Below, in pieces: positions 7,508 through 7,583 of a stretch of 7,583 nt of DNA. This stretch comes from Clostridia bacterium (GTDB taxonomy: Bacteria; Bacillota_A; Clostridia; Oscillospirales; CAG-272). The translations under genes were made by a program, and so were the position numbers. The DNA is taken from positions 1 to 7,583 of the forward strand of contig JAFZCF010000105.1 in assembly GCA_017552165.1 (NCBI GenBank), read 5' to 3'. The number at the start of each line of letters is the position of its first letter. Positions within the stretch are counted from its first letter, which is position 1. Below the pieces are notes generated by a model that saw only the letters and a program-made list of their open reading frames with translations, did no database searches and had not been told where the DNA came from.

Positions 7508-7583
7508 ATTCAACGTCCTGGAGAGCGTCGTAGCCCTCCTCGCCGGTGCGCACCTTGACGACGTTCTCGACGTCGTAGACGAA
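7506..7583 (-). CDS. P-II family nitrogen regulatory protein, C-terminal 25 residues
   Basis: Only the last 25 codons and the TAA stop (7508-7506) are inside the window. The tail reads FVYDVENVVKVRTGEEGYDA followed by LQDVE. The FV-x(3)-E-x(4)-K/R-x-RTGE-x-G-x-x-A arrangement matches the C-terminal strand and loop of GlnB/GlnK proteins, where the Arg residues contact the phosphates of ATP or ADP in the trimer clefts. P-II proteins bind ATP/ADP and 2-oxoglutarate and control ammonium transporters, glutamine synthetase or transcription. The T-loop that would separate GlnB from GlnK or NifI types is outside the window, so no symbol is given. It ends 12 bases before asnB and is very likely cotranscribed with it. 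Confidence 0.85.
   Translation of the reverse strand, partial: FVYDVENVVKVRTGEEGYDALQDVE

Overview
The window is one leftward (minus-strand) gene train filling roughly 860-7583, followed by a shorter region (1-862) with little recognisable coding content. Reading in the direction of transcription, the train is: the last 25 codons of a P-II nitrogen regulator (entering from the right edge), asnB (asparagine synthetase), purF (amidophosphoribosyltransferase), pyrG (CTP synthase), dapF (diaminopimelate epimerase) and dapL (LL-diaminopimelate aminotransferase), then a clear Rho-independent terminator at 753-783. Five complete genes are identified with high confidence from their catalytic motifs.

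The genes are packed as an operon. asnB/purF overlap by 1 base (TAATG), pyrG and dapF are 2 bases apart, and dapF/dapL overlap by 7 bases. The longest internal gap is 46 bases, in front of pyrG. Good Shine-Dalgarno sequences precede asnB, pyrG, dapF and dapL, several of them placed over the end of the preceding gene, so translational coupling is likely.

Functionally the first half is about glutamine. AsnB, PurF and PyrG are three different glutamine amidotransferases that spend glutamine amide nitrogen on asparagine, purines and CTP, and the gene just upstream encodes a P-II protein, the family that senses cellular nitrogen and energy status. The last two genes catalyse consecutive steps of the DapL route to meso-diaminopimelate (peptidoglycan and lysine). 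The cluster therefore joins nitrogen assimilation, nucleotide and cell-wall precursor supply under what looks like one transcript.

The organism is probably an anaerobic, moderately GC-rich bacterium, most likely of the Clostridia (inference). Reasons: the Bacillus-type PurF with propeptide and four Fe-S cluster cysteines, use of DapL, SD-rich starts, and a genic GC content of about 60% by eye. The taxonomic call is tentative.

The left 860 bases differ: much of 116-862 is AT-richer than the operon. It contains a plus-strand terminator (363-400) with no intact plus-strand gene in front of it, a pair of 31-base-phased direct repeats (172-225), short protein-like stretches in several frames that could be a decayed gene, and at the far left the start of a minus-strand hypothetical gene cut by the window edge. 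No CRISPR array, insertion sequence, tRNA or rRNA was seen, and I found no strong case for an entirely new system. The most distinctive point is the P-II/three-amidotransferase/DAP gene grouping.
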